Below are positions 1-13,700 of a stretch of DNA of 64,000 nucleotides, piece by piece. The stretch is from Doryteuthis pealeii. Taxonomy: Eukaryota; Mollusca; Cephalopoda; Myopsida; Loliginidae. Every line of letters starts with the position of its first letter. Within the stretch, counting starts at the first letter, position 1. The position numbers were made by a program, and so were the translations under genes. The DNA is taken from contig CM042145.1 in NCBI GenBank assembly GCA_023376005.1, forward strand, positions 13,917,241-13,981,240, given 5' to 3'. The notes under the pieces were generated by a model. That model was not told the origin of the DNA and did no database searches. It worked only from the letters and a program-made list of their open reading frames with translations.

Positions 1-1520
1 ACTGTGAAAGACAAAATGGATGTGCCTAAAAGGAATGAATGGTTGTTCTAGGTTCAGCTTTTCTCATGAGAGGCTGCTGTTGCTGCTGATTGGCTAAAGA
101 ACCAGCCAATCAGCACACAGAACTTGCCTACATAAACTCACAAAAGTCCATGGTTGGCAAGTTTGGCTTTCATATCTTTAGAGCACGATTGTTTTGATTT
201 GCACATAAAATGGATCTTTGTGAGAGAGTAATGAAATGAACATCATCTGTGAAGGAATCAGATTGTTATATACTCATTTCTCATCGAGTACATAAACGGA
301 AAGAGTAATCTCGGGTATATAATAGAAAGAGACAGAGAGATATATTAGAGATAGGAGATGATAGCTCTTACTTTATTACTCTGCTTGTTGATTCTTTGTC
401 TAGGTGCTCTAACTCATCTAGTTCGTTGGCCGCCAATTTTATCTGATTGACTTCTATTAAGGGCTGGTTTTCTTCTTCGTTGTTCTGTTGATACTTCTTT
501 GGGCTGGGCTTGCCTGTTTAATAATTTAATTAACAAACACAACAACTTGTTTGTTTCTTGATCAAGTTTTATTTCTTAGCCCATGATTCCACTGCGGTGG
601 GAGATGAACCCAGGGAGCTGACAAATAACATCTATGCTCCTTGAAAGTTGGTTTGAATCTGCTAAACTAAACTATCTTATTCTCATGCCTCTAAAATGGC
701 ACGTTTTTAAGGAGCCAAAAGGTCATTAACTGTCACAGTGTAATTTTTCATGAGGCTCTGTTATTTTTAATCTAACAGCCCTAATTCAAATTCTAACTAC
801 AGGTACGTTCACAATTTATGACTTCATAAATTGTAACAAGATTTCATCTATCATTGTCAGAAGTTAAGAGAAACAAGTCCCTTGTTATTGTTGGCTTGGT
901 GACAAATGCAAAATTTTGGCTAAATCATCTGTGAAGGGATCAGTTGGTTGTTTTTTGTTTTACAGCATATCAGCCCTTTTCAGGTGATTTAATCCCAAAT
1001 TAAATCATTTTAATAACCAAAGGACTCAGGTTGCTTTTAAATGGTCACCCAATTAAGTAATTGAACTGGCTCATCACTGCTTAACTTTGCTGATCTAGTG
1101 GGAACAGTTGCTTTCAGCATGATTGACATTAATGAAGGAATTAGATTACTTCTATTGCTGATTAGAAGTTAAGAGAAATAAGTTCTGAGTTATTGTTACA
1201 ATATTAGTTGGCTTAGTGACTTATGCAAGACTTTGGCCAAATTGTAAATATAAAGCGCTGTTTGTACTTTTAGAATTTGACTGAAAAGATCAACTTTGAC
1301 TTTTCTTTTTTTTTTCTTTTTTGTTGCTATAAATATCTACAGTTATGGTTCACAAATTTATTTTGTCTTGGAACCTTTGTACCATTTTCCAAAAAATCAT
1401 GGAACCCATACCTGTATTTTATGGACAACGCTTACCATTCTAAAGAACCAAAAATTATTTTAGAAATAGGATTTATTCATATAAAAAAACATTCAAATAA
1501 AAAACAATTCACTAAATTGA
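1..1520. other. No gene seen; old diverged repeats
   Basis: AT-rich sequence without a convincing exon. Two related stretches (about 855-930 and 1165-1240, sharing TTAAGAGAAA, AGT-TATTGTT and TTGGCTTAGTGAC blocks) form a decayed direct repeat. A GC-richer piece at 360-640 could be a dead LTR or SINE but cannot be assigned. Confidence 0.4.
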
Positions 1521-1529
1521 CCTCTGGTG

Positions 1530-2010
1530 ACCTTAGAAATCACCACCGCTTATCCTCAAGTCATGTGGGGTTTAGAATATGCTTGCTGTATCCCTATAGA
1601 GGGGTAAGACCCCTCCAAAAATGGGGTGTTCTGGGTATGACACTAAACTTCTTATTCTAGTTCTGGAGATCTGGGGAGTATGGAGTACCCCTTCATTGTC
1701 ATTACTCCCAGGTACACTTTGATCCACAGTGGTAGTACCTGTTAGGGTCCCATCTAGGGATCAAATAGATTTGTTTAAAGGTTATTTTAGGAGATCTGGG
1801 GAGTATGGAGTAGGGATCAAATAGATTTGTTTAAAGATTATTTATATTGGATAGGATCATGTGCTAAAGAAGCAACTATACAATAAATGTAAATATGAAA
1901 GTAGATTGAATGTGATTCCTTATCTCTAGGCATAAAATAAACCTAAACGGGTTAACATGCCATTAAATTCAATCAAGTCAAACTATTTTTATAGACTAAT
2001 TTTCAGCCCC
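1530..2010 (+). repeat. LINE-tail repeat (family E), + orientation
   Basis: Contains blocks shared with copies at 4.5, 22.6, 24.4, 41.0, 57.8 and 61.7 kb: GGGTAAGACCCCTCC, GTATGACACTAAACT, TGGAGTACCCCTTCAT, GGTAGTACCTGTTAGGG and an end similar to GGCATTAAATGACCC...GTTGATATGCC. Internally a segment (GGAGATCTGGGGAGTATGGA) is duplicated at about 1665 and 1790. Confidence 0.6.
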
Positions 2011-2019
2011 CAGGGTTCA

Positions 2020-3240
2020 ACCATTTAACTACCCATAACCCTAGTACAACAGTATGATTGCCAGCCTTACTTGTATAGATGTTCATAATCTGATATTTAT
2101 AAATTGTTTCCCTTCTTCTAATTTCTCATTAATTTTTATTTTACTTTTCTCTCTTTAATGTGTAATCTTAATAAATTTGAGAAGAACCAGCCCTGAAAAA
2201 TTAGTTTGCTATTACAGAAGTTGGTGTCATTTAAAAGTACAAGATAGTATTTTTAACATTTTTCAATGTACTCTGTGAAAACAGCTGTATGATAAATGAG
2301 CCAGTAACCTAAATACTTAAACTAAAGCTGGGCAGGGGAAATGTAAAAAAAAACCAAACAAAAGCTGTAACATTTTAACCCCAAGCAAAGAAAGGTTAAC
2401 CCTACACAGCAATTATCAAGGCAGATTATACAGGGAGGAGAATTTGGTTGGGAAATGGGTTGCTTTAAAAAAATACAACAATTTCTCTCGTTTAGATCCT
2501 CAGCCTCAAGTCCACTTTGTAATTATTAGTTTCTTGATTTATAAATAATAAATATCTGATTTTTATATGTTAATCCTGGTGATTATATCTTATTTTAATA
2601 TCATTTCCTTAAAAAAAACTGAAGACTAAAACCACAAAGGAAAATTCAAAATCATATAATGAAATTATTTGTTGTTTTTTTTTTGTTTTTTGTTTTTTTC
2701 TCTGCTTAACTTGACCTTGTTATTTTGATCCTGTTTTCAGGATACAGTAAGATTTACGTTAAAAAAAAAATCTCCTTATGGAGATTAACTTACTAAATTA
2801 TTGTTAATCCCCAAAGCTTTTTAATAAATCTCAATAATTTTATTGGAATGTTTGGTGGTAGAGAAGAGATTTAGTTGAGTCCCCACTCTCCAAGGACTAA
2901 TCTTAGCATTAGTATATCCGTGATATAATAACACTGAAGAAAACGGAAGGAAAGACGAAATAAACAAAATTATACATACAAGAACTCTTAACATTTTAAG
3001 AAGAACTTATATGCACTATAAATATGCAGGTGACATTACAAGGAAAGAACACACAAACATGTTCCATAGTAGAATTATACACATATTGTTCCATGAACAA
3101 AAAGTATGTGGAAGATGGCTTACTTGACAAGTGTGGTTAATATAGCCATGTGCCTTAACTGTTGCCTGGCAGAGTCAGAGACAATGTCTCTAGTATTCAA
3201 GAAACAAGCAAAACGAGATTGAGAATAGTTTTCTGTTATT
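2020..3240. other. No gene or clear element seen
   Basis: AT-rich intronic or intergenic sequence with A and T runs. The only splice-like pair is at 2740-2747 (see findings). Confidence 0.4.
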
Positions 3241-3254
3241 GTTATGTGACAACC

Positions 3255-3385
3255 TATAAGGCGGGGTGACCTAAAGTCAGTATCAGCCAGACAGCAAGGG
3301 AGTCTACCCGCTTTTCACTAATGCTAGACCAAGGAGATTGTTTTTTAGTGTCTAAGGCAGGGCGCCACACCTACCATCACCTAAT
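3255..3385 (-). repeat. tRNA-related SINE (family A), - orientation, fragment
   Basis: Reverse complement of the SINE body seen in full at 31.5 kb: GTGACCTAAAGTC, AGCCAGACAGC-AGGGAGTCTA and TAGACCAAGGAGATTGTTTT blocks. The tRNA-like head is missing. Confidence 0.75.
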
Positions 3386-3439
3386 AGTCAACTCACTAAG
3401 GGAAATCGTCATTTATTGTATACCTAGAATTTTATTGGA

Positions 3440-3565
3440 ACATCATCATCTACAGGGACAACCTACAAATGCAAAATCTGTGGTCGAGAATGTTTCTCAA
3501 ACATAGGACTTCATAGTCACAGGAGGCGCTGCAACTTCAGGGGCACACAAAAACTTTTATCATAG
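3440..3565 (+). mobile_element. LINE 3' end: zinc-knuckle coding remnant
   Basis: Short open stretch reading YKCKICGRECFSNIGLHSH followed by RRRCN, a C-x2-C...H zinc motif of the kind found at the C-terminus of many non-LTR retrotransposon reverse transcriptases. Only the last few dozen codons remain. Family assignment is from memory of such tails. Confidence 0.55.
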
Positions 3566-3733
3566 TCTTTCGAGACTGAATTGATAGATGAGAATTTTAT
3601 ATATTGATTCCATTCCAGGTGTTTACTTTATATCTCTACTCATGATTATATACATTTCTCATTAAAGTTTTAAAATTGATTTTCCATTGAATTATCTGCT
3701 TTAATCTAATATTATCATTTTGTTTTTCTGAAG

Positions 3734-3762
3734 GAGGATGGAGTCAAAGATCAATTGCAAAA
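3734..3762 (+). CDS. Exon 1 seen (29 nt, phase 1 start)
   Basis: Pyrimidine-rich acceptor ending ctgaag, then 29 nt, then a strong donor gtaagt. Read with one base from the missing upstream exon it ends GWSQRSIAK and hands over in phase 0 to the next short exon. It is the least certain exon because it is so short. The consensus donor and the fitting phase are its support. Confidence 0.5.
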
Positions 3763-6372
3763 GTAAGTACTGGAAAATATCAATTTTAGTAACTTAGTAC
3801 CTTGAAATCTCAAACATATTTCTCTACCACTTGGACTTTATCATCCATCATCTTTGTAGCTGGAAATAATATCAAAGTATCCTTTAAATGATGCTATTAC
3901 AAAAACAAAGTTTCTGATGAAAATATTTTATCTTATCTATGATTCATTGTGATAAAAATAACAAATACTAAGATGCTAGTCTGAAAAAAAAAGTAATTGA
4001 ATAATAACAATGACTTATCTCAAGAATCTTGTCTTGATATGTATTACTGGGAGATGTTATAATGGTTTTCCACATGATGAACTGGGTTCAAATCCTAGAG
4101 AAGGCAGTTTACATTTTACATAGCACTAATTACCTCTGAAAAAATATGAATCCAACTATTCTCCCTTCAGCTATAGGTGAATAGTAGGGCAGACTGGGTT
4201 CTTTAACCTTGGTCTCACAACTGATTTAGGAGAAGTAAAACTAAATTCAAACCTGTTAGGCTCTGAAAAAAAAAATGGTCTCGTGTCACATCCTGCTTGT
4301 GCGAAGGGGTTGGGTAAATACTTATAATGGCTTGGTTAACTCTTTTCAGTCTAATTTTATTTCTAAATTTTACAAGTTGTAAGTTTAACTCAAATTTAAA
4401 TTGATTTTCTGAGCTGTCTACATAAGTAAACTCCTAGATACCAAATATATTTTGGTAGGATTATGCTGAATTTATCTGGTAGAGATGGTGAGGTTCCTGT
4501 TTTGGAGGTTTGGGGAATATGGAACACCCCTTCATCACCATTGCTCCCTGGTCCACTCTGACCCGGAGTGGTAGTACCTGTTAGGGTCCCATCTATGGGT
4601 TAAATAGAAAAACATGTTTATAGACAAAATTGAGTATCCATTAAGAATTAATTTATTTCAAAACTTTGTCGGCATTAAATGACCCACTGAGGTTGATATG
4701 CCGTAAAACAAACCAAACCAAATCTTGTAGAGGCATTCTTACCCATGAATATCTGGATTTAGTCATTTAATGGTCGTCCTGATCATCAATTGACCAACAG
4801 TATGTATTGACATGAACAGGACATGTACTTGGCTTACTGGCAGTGCTGTCAAAATCCATGTAGTAGGATCAAAAGTCCGCTACAAAACCTCCGCTGCATA
4901 GCGGCTTTACCTCATCCCAAAGAAAGGCTAGGAGAGTAGACCCTGAAAATAAATCGGGAGCCAGAGTTCCTAAAGTGGTGTGATGCTGAAATCCAGTGCT
5001 ACTCAGAAACTCCTGCAACACTACCGCTGCCAAACTGCATTGATTCCTTACATTTCCTTTGGATCACAGCGGCAGTGTGTGCGGGGGGTTGATTTGCTGC
5101 TTGAGCAACAGCTTATCCTTCATATGAACCCGCCCAGGCTACGTAGTTCCGAAATAAGAATTTAGGTGCTACTCCATCGTCTTCGATGGAAGGATGCTAA
5201 CAACATCTATTTTCCCCACTTCAAACTTCTTATCATTATTATAATATAGAAATTTTTTGCAATGTCTGCTATAGATCTACTAAAAATAATTAGTTTACTT
5301 CCATTTCTAAATTTTACTAGTTGTAAGGTAACTCAGATTTAAATTCAGTTTGTGAGCTATCTACACAACTTAACCCTTATATATATATGAAATAAAAGGA
5401 AATTAATCCGACAGTGTGAATTTTATATAATGAAAAAACAAATGATGTTTACAAAAGCATGGGATCATCAGGAGAGAATGTGCACCGTTTCGGGGCCTTC
5501 CTCTCAACGGTTTTAAAAAGCACATCCCCCCCTTACTGATGTGAGGTCCCTAGGAATATCTTTATCGACCGTATGTAATAGATCGGTCTTCAACAAAAGT
5601 GAAACGGGATGAAATGACCGTTAGAAGAAAAATGCGCAAACAGAACACTGTTTGTCAAAGTTGGAATTTTTCAAAAAATGCGTTTTCTGTATTAAAAATA
5701 AAATGAATTTTATTTAAAAATAAAATGAATTTTATTTTTAATTTTTAAAAATCAGAAGCATTACAGTTATAATAAGACTCAAAAGAGCCTGATGTAAAAT
5801 TGTTTAAAAAAGTGTATAATTGTATAAAAAGTGTATATTAAAATATCAAAATTGTTTATAATACACTCCAACTATTAAATAAGTAACCAATAAGTGTAGG
5901 TAAATCCATGGTGTTTATGGATAATTATCTTCAGAGGAGTAAACATCCTTATGTATAGTTTTTTCGTTGACAAGTATGTGAAATAAAAGGAAATTAATCC
6001 GACAGTGTGAATTTGATATAATGAAAAAACAAATGATGTTTACAAAAGCATGGGATCATTAGGAGAGAATGTGCACCATGTAAACATCATTTGTTTTTTC
6101 ATTATATCATATATATATAGAGAGAGAGCGAGAGAGAGAGAGAGAAAAAGAAAGAGAGAGAGAGAAACTTAGAGTGAAAAATAAGAAAGATTATTGATAT
6201 TTGGTAAAATATTCCGACACTAAGTGTTTTGATTAATGCATCCACAGTCTTAAAACATTTGAAATTTTGATATCATGGATCCATTAATCGAAATACTCAG
6301 TGTTGGAACATTTTACATTATTATTATTAATAAATCATCCTCATTTTTCAACATACTATTCAATTCATTTCC

Positions 6373-6423
<51 letters not shown>

Positions 6424-7172
6424 ATGAACAAAAGAGATAAGACATCTAGGAATATTTCTTTTGTGTTATTTTTTTATTTTATTGTTCTTAACTGGCTTTG
6501 ACCTTAGATCATCAGTATAAAAGTTTTTATGAAGAAATGTTTTTTAAGAGTTGATATACTATAAGAGAAGCAATGAAAAATGAATTAGTGACATAGCTTA
6601 TCCATTCATGAATGAAATTTATTCTCTGGTATCCAGGTATTTTCAACTGACCTTTATATGATCTCTGGCACTGAGTTCTCTATTGGAAGATATGTGTTAA
6701 ACATGGACATGATATGGTTAAAATTATTTGTAACTGATTTGTCAGGCATTTGTTTATTTAGGTGTTTTGTGTTGTGTCACTATATATATTTTTTTTGGGG
6801 AGAGGAGATTATGTGCTTAATTGAAGTCATACCTAATTTGAGAATTAATTAGTTATAATTAAATGAATTAGGTGTGCATATCAGTTTAAATGTAAGGCGT
6901 AAACAAATCAAGAAAAAGTCAATCTCTGTATGTACATTTCAGCCTATTAGGCCTCATCAGCAGAGTTATAGACAGGGCACTGCTTTGTGTTTATAACTCT
7001 GCTGATGAGGCCTAATAGGCAGAAATGTACATACAGAGATTGACTTTTTCTTGATTTGTTTACGCCTTACATTTAAACTGATATGCACACCTAATTCATT
7101 TAATCATAACTAATTAATTCTCAAATTAGGTATGACTTCAATTAAGCACATAATCTCCCACCCACCAAAAAA

Positions 7173-7224
<52 letters not shown>

Positions 7225-9019
7225 TGCTATATGGTAGTGATATTTTTACTCTGGTTTTCCTCATTTGCATGGAAACCAAATACAATAAAATTGTTGCAAA
7301 ATATATTGTAAATGTAACTGTATCAATAATTTTAACAATTCTAATAAAACAATAATACGAAAAAAGATAAATAGCTATTAATTGTTATCAAACACTACAG
7401 AATTGTAACCAATGATATGCATATGTAGCAGTCCAAACGTAAATACCCACTTTATATATATTTATACAATTTTATTTTTGGTTACAAAAGTGTTGCAATT
7501 TTATTGTAAAAATTGCTTTTGATAAATTTCTTAATTCCAGGAATCAGTTTCAGGAACCAAAGACCAATATGGAAAAGCAAGTATTTTTCTTTCACTTATA
7601 ATGGATCTAATTTCTTCTTTAACTTTTAACGTCCTATACCACCTCATTCCACCCGGCCAGAAGTCACAATCATTTTCCTAATCTGCCCCAAATGCTAGCC
7701 TTTGTTTAAATGGAATATTAAACATTTAGAAGTCTTTGATTTAAGGAAAATAACAGGTAACTTTAAATGAAAAGGCCATTTTTAGCCATTTATTGGTAAA
7801 TCCTTATAAGAATGAGGCTCTGGACTTGGAAAATTCTTAACAGGATGTTAAGAGTTAATAAACTTTTTCATAAATGTTTGCATTTTTAAATCTTCTTTTC
7901 AATAATAGAAAAGTATAAGAAATTAATTTTCGGTTTTGAAAATAAGGTAAGTTTATTTTTAGTTTGGCACAAGGCCAAATAGAGAGAAATTTGAGCAGAA
8001 AGATTGTGTTCTTTAATATGTTTTATTCTTTTAAACCTGTGTTATGCTAATCATTTCATAGAGTATTTACACATACTACAACACATTTCTAGTATAACGA
8101 GTCTGATCCTCACTGGGTGCCCTACACTTGTGGACTTGTGCTGTACTAAGTAATGCTTAGTAAATATCAAGATTAGCATCTTGCATGTGAGAAAGATCTG
8201 TTTGCCTTGTAATCAAAATTCTTTTACCTGAGCTTGATCACCAACCATGAGCACTGGTGAAACTATCCAACCCACCAAACCAGCCCATGATATTTACTAA
8301 GGCATCACAGACACCCTCATAAGTTGAAACTTGCCCAGCAACAGAGGGACAATCCTTAGACCACCTGGCACCAACCATGTCATCAAATTTTGGCAGTTTA
8401 TTCAAGACTTTTGCATTTTCCTTGATTTTCATTGCACAAACCAGATGTGTAACAAACTCTTAAAAGAAACATTCTCATAATCTTTTTTTTTACCCTGAGA
8501 CTATTGGAGAATATTCAACTCTTCTTTACTTTTTCCTTCTGTTCCATAAATGTATGTATTTGTTTGATAATACCTAACTTTTACCTTATACTTACTGTCT
8601 CAAGTTTTCTTTGTATTATTTTTATTTCATTTTTTTATATTCTTTTTTCACTGTTTGGTTAAGCTACATATACTTTTTCAAGTTAATTTCTTAACATTTT
8701 ACTATACTTTTCCTTTCTGAAAACAATGGGCTAATAAATATTTTGAAAACAATGGGCTAATAATATTTCTCATATAGTTTTATATAAATAAAATGACATA
8801 TATTCTGAAAGAGTGGCTTCAAAAAATATTTAAAAAAAACATATATTAGTATTTTTTTTTTATATTAAAAATTATGCTTTTTTTTTTGTCTAAGCTGCTT
8901 GAAAATTTTGCTGTTATTAACACCTGTACTATCATCTTACAAATTCTTATTTCAAGCTAATTCAGGTAATGTGAAATTATTCCTATCAACTGGGATGGAA
9001 ATAACAGTCATAGTATGTG

Positions 9020-9069
<50 letters not shown>

Positions 9070-10714
9070 TTTAAATTATCATAATTGTAAAACTTGCTTT
9101 TGATATATTTTTTATTGCAGGAATCAGATTCACAAGACAAAGTAAGTATTTTTTGGAAGTTATAATAATATAAAAAATATATTGAATATGATTTTCTAGT
9201 ATTATTTGGATTATTCAGACTATTGTCCTCATCTTTATTGTTATCTGTACAATGTTTCGGCTGATGTACCCTCCGACCTTCTTCAGGTATTTCTTGTCGT
9301 TGGGAGCCATCACGGAACTTTGAACCTAACCCTTTATTCAGAAGGCTGAGTCCGACAAGAAATACTTGAAGAGGCTGGAGGGCAAATCAGCCGAAACGTT
9401 GTACAGATAACAATAAAGATGAGGACAATAGTCCAAATAATCCAAATAATACTAATTATGAAGCCTCATCTCAAAAATTCAGAGAAATGATTTTCTAGTT
9501 CATCAATATCTACAGGTTCATTTATTTTAACATCAATCCTCCTATAAATATTGACAACAGACTCATCTTTAGTATTATTTGGATTATTCGGACTATTGTC
9601 CTCATCTTCATTGTTATCTGTATAACATTTTGTCTGATGTGCCCTCCGGCCTTCTCCAGGTATTTCTTGTCGAACTCAAGAACCTTCTCGGACTTGGGAA
9701 TCGGAATCGGGAGCCATCACGGAACTTTGAACCTAAACCTTTATTCAGTCCACGGGGGTATCCTGTTCTCATTCCGCTAACCATAGGGTGTACAGGTGTT
9801 GAGCTGTGTTAATTATGATTCTATGTTACTGCTGCCCCTGACCAGGATTGAACCTGCAGTCTAGAGATAACTGTCACTTAGAACTGTCTTAACCTAACTC
9901 CTTTATCCACTAGGCTATGTGTCCAATTGTCAAAAATACAGAGAATAGACTCATCTCATACCAGTTATTTGTTAAGAATGATTTAAACATTGTTTTCTTA
10001 ATCTTTTCAGCAATGGAATCTAATTTTAGTTTTAAATTCTTCAGTTGCTTTTGTGTTCTTCATTACTTTATAATTTCACTGGTTGAAAAGGGATTAATAT
10101 TGAGTAAATACTTGATCCACCAAAAAGATGGGCTTTATTTTTTCAAATATTCTTAATACAAAAATATGCCCACTATAAATACATGTAATTAATTTTAAAA
10201 TTTTCATACTATTAGAGTTGAAATTGATACTTAATTGTGTTCTTGTCATTCCATTAAATTTTACTTTAATTTATAAAACAACCTTATCATTCCTAAAACA
10301 TATTTTAATTTATACTAAGAAAATTTGTTTCTTAAGCTATTTGAAGTGTTGGATTACTGGTTTTCTTTTCCAGTATGTCAGGAATTATTGTGACCTTGTA
10401 ACAAATTGCTGGTTGTGACATATAAAGTGATATTAACCTGCAGTTCTCTCTAGAGTAACACTTCTCTCTCTTTCTATCTATCTATTTTAAAAGAAGCCTT
10501 TTATTATTTATGATAGTATAACATTTTAATCTAATCTTTGCTCTAATCCATTAAAAGGAAAAATCTTTTCATAATCATTTGATTACTGAGTACATGTATA
10601 GTTAATGTTTTAAAACTAAATCATTATTTGTATAAATTTAATTTTCTTAACTAAATGAACTGTTTCAGTTTTACTAAAAAATGTTGAATAACTATAAAAA
10701 GCAATAATTTTATG

Positions 10715-10778
<64 letters not shown>

Positions 10779-13700
10779 CTCTGTGACTAACATTAAGAGC
10801 ACACATTGAGCTCTCAAACTGCGACAGTTGTTCCAATGTAAATAAATATAAACTAAAACATTTATTTATCTATTAATGCTATATCACAGATATTGAGCAC
10901 TCTTCTAATAATACTGTATGTTAGATTAGTACCGCTTCTTCAATTATAATTGTGCCATAATACACATAGTATTAGATAAGAATTCTTGAAATCATACAAC
11001 TGTATGCAAAATATTTGTAGTAGATAGGAATACTTGATATCATATAACTGTGTTCAAAAACCTCTTAAGAAACAACTACACAAAAATGTGAATATTGACG
11101 TATAATGTACGTAATTCCATAACCTCTAGGCATGAAATAACCCTAGACAGGTTGACATACCGTTAAAATAAATCACTCGCCAAAATATTTTATGTATGTG
11201 CAATACTTAGTTTATTTGTAGATTCCAGTATTTTTTTTGTAAAGACATTTTCACTCTCAAAACTCTTTAAAACATGTCATTGTACAATAGACTAAAGTTT
11301 TAAAATCTGTTATTCCTTAAGAATACAAATACCTAGGGACGGTCTAGCTCAGTCGGTAGAGCGTTCGACTAGGAACCACAAGGTTCCGGGTTCAATACCA
11401 GCCCTCGCCAACTTAGCATATGAGTAACACAGGGATCTGTGCGGTAAAGTGAGGAGCTAATGGTAGGTGTGGTGCTCCACTTCAGATGCCAAAAACAATC
11501 TTCTTGGTCTAGTGCTAGTGAAAAGGGGATAGACTCCCTCGCTGTCTAGCTGATACCAACTTTTAGACCACACCGACAACTTTACTTATTGATGCTTACT
11601 CGGATTCCTCAAATGAAAAAAATATTATTTTCTATCTGTCTCTCTCAAATTACTTAATTGAAAAGACCATTGAGGATAATTTTATTTGGTAATTCTTGCA
11701 GTTCATTTGAAATTTTCATGTAAAATTAATTGCTCCCATTGTTTGATTGTTTATTATTTAATGATGTTGTTTTGAATCTTTTGATTTTTAGGAGAAGATG
11801 GCAAAAGAAATCCCATCTAGTTCTGTTGAAGGTAGCCAAGGTGTGCACCCGTCAGGTATGCACCCGTTCATTTTTAAGAAAAACCTTTTTTTTTTTCTCC
11901 AATCAGGTGTTTGCCATTTGAAAAGTTTTTCTTTAACCTTAGTTGTAAATTGAGAGCTGCTCAGTGGGTGAGATAGTTTCATATTTAGTACAAATATGGA
12001 ACCCACTTAGCTAAGATGGATGCGTTGCTTATTGTAACAGTTATCGTCTTCAGAAATGTAATTGGTGTCTGGAATTCAAATTCTAGATTAGGTTTGTATT
12101 TCACTTTGCACTAATACCCTTGGGAAAGGTATAAATCCTTCTGTTCTCCCCCCCCCCCTGCCAGTTATGAGTAAATAGTAGTTCTTACTGGGTTCTTTAA
12201 TTTTGATTAGGCAACCAGTCTAGGAGAACCATTTAAGCAACAGTAGGTACTGTAAGAAACCGAATATCAAAATTATTTGATTTGGGCTTAAATGACCCAA
12301 AAAAGGTTTATATGCCGTAAAACAAAATAACCAACCAGTCTGGGAGAAGGAAAATTCAAACCAGTTTTAAAAAATGACCTTGTGTAACGTCCTGCCCATG
12401 GCAGAGGGGTTGGGTAAATACACACTTAGTAAGATGTGTATTTCTCACTAGGGTTAATGGACACTGTTTTGAGCCCAGGTAAAAAAAAAAACCCAGGGTT
12501 TTGAATACTGATTTCCAAGGCAAGTGGAACCTCCTAATTGGTTCAGCGCAATCTTCTTACATCCATTTATCCATTTTTGTCTTTGTCGAGTAACTAAGCA
12601 ATTGTTACAAGCAAAGAATATAAGAACTAAGGATCTTATTGCTGTTCATATTTAGCTTAATCTAACATAAGACTAAGTGGAAAATTAGGGATAGAAATAT
12701 TATGCCAATCTTCCAAGTGGGCAGGGCGTGTCTATCTTAAAAAGTCAACATTTAAAATACTGGCTTTTATTCACTGGTCCCGTAACCTGGTTTTGGTCAT
12801 GGGAGTGCTACTCATGTAATGTACCTTGAGCAAGGATAGTCTCTGTAGGTCTACAACTGGTTTGAATTCAGAGTTTTCCTTCTAGACCAACTGTTAGAGT
12901 CCAGTTTGCCCTACTATTTACCCATAGTTGGATTCATACAGGGTGACCCATAAAAAACAGAATTTGGGTTCTATTTTTTTTTTTTTTTGTACATCAGTAA
13001 TAATATATATACAGGGTGACCCCCAAAAAACAGAATTTGGGTTTTGTTTTTTTGTTTTTTTTTTTTTTTTTTTGGGGGGGGTCACCCTGTACTTTTCCCA
13101 ATTGTATTAGCACTATGTGAAATGCAAACAGTCTTGTTTGGGATTTGAACTCAGGTAGCCAAGTCCACTTCATATGACAATAACCATTATGCCACAAGCT
13201 TCTCCATAAGAATATAAGAACCAAGCATCTTGCTGCTGTTCATATTTGGCTTAGTCTAGCATAGGACTAAGTGGTGGATAATGGGGATAGAAAGATTATG
13301 TCAATCTGGTTTTTACTTGGGATCAAATATTAACCTTTTAGCAACAGTGGGAAATATGCAACTATCTCAGCCAACTTGTATATTTAAAGATTTTGCTGTT
13401 ATTAACACCTGTAATAATATCATCTTACAAACTCTTATCTGATCAACTTATCTCTTTTTATTCACTCTCTACTACTTACTGTCTACTACCAAACCCATTC
13501 CACACATATTTATATTGGATTTCAGAATTAGCACATTTTGTTCCTTAACAACTGTCATTTGATCAGTCTCATATTTCTCTGCTATGTAATCACCCAATCC
13601 ACGCTTACTGTTTAGCACTTTTATTAACAAACAAGGGTGCATACATTTCAGTCAGGGTCATTGTAAATATAATTTATTAACTCCTGTTAATGAATGCATT

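Noticed and set aside
1277..1660. 127-codon open frame
   Set aside because: Covers T-rich intron and part of a family E repeat; no splice or codon support.
8899..9140. Open frames on both strands through (TA)n
   Set aside because: They read Ile-Tyr repeats from the microsatellite; only the 21-nt exon at 9121 is supported.
11337..11410. tRNA gene (A and B boxes, cloverleaf-like)
   Set aside because: The same head continues into an identical long body at several other sites and has no intact acceptor stem pairing; it is a SINE head.
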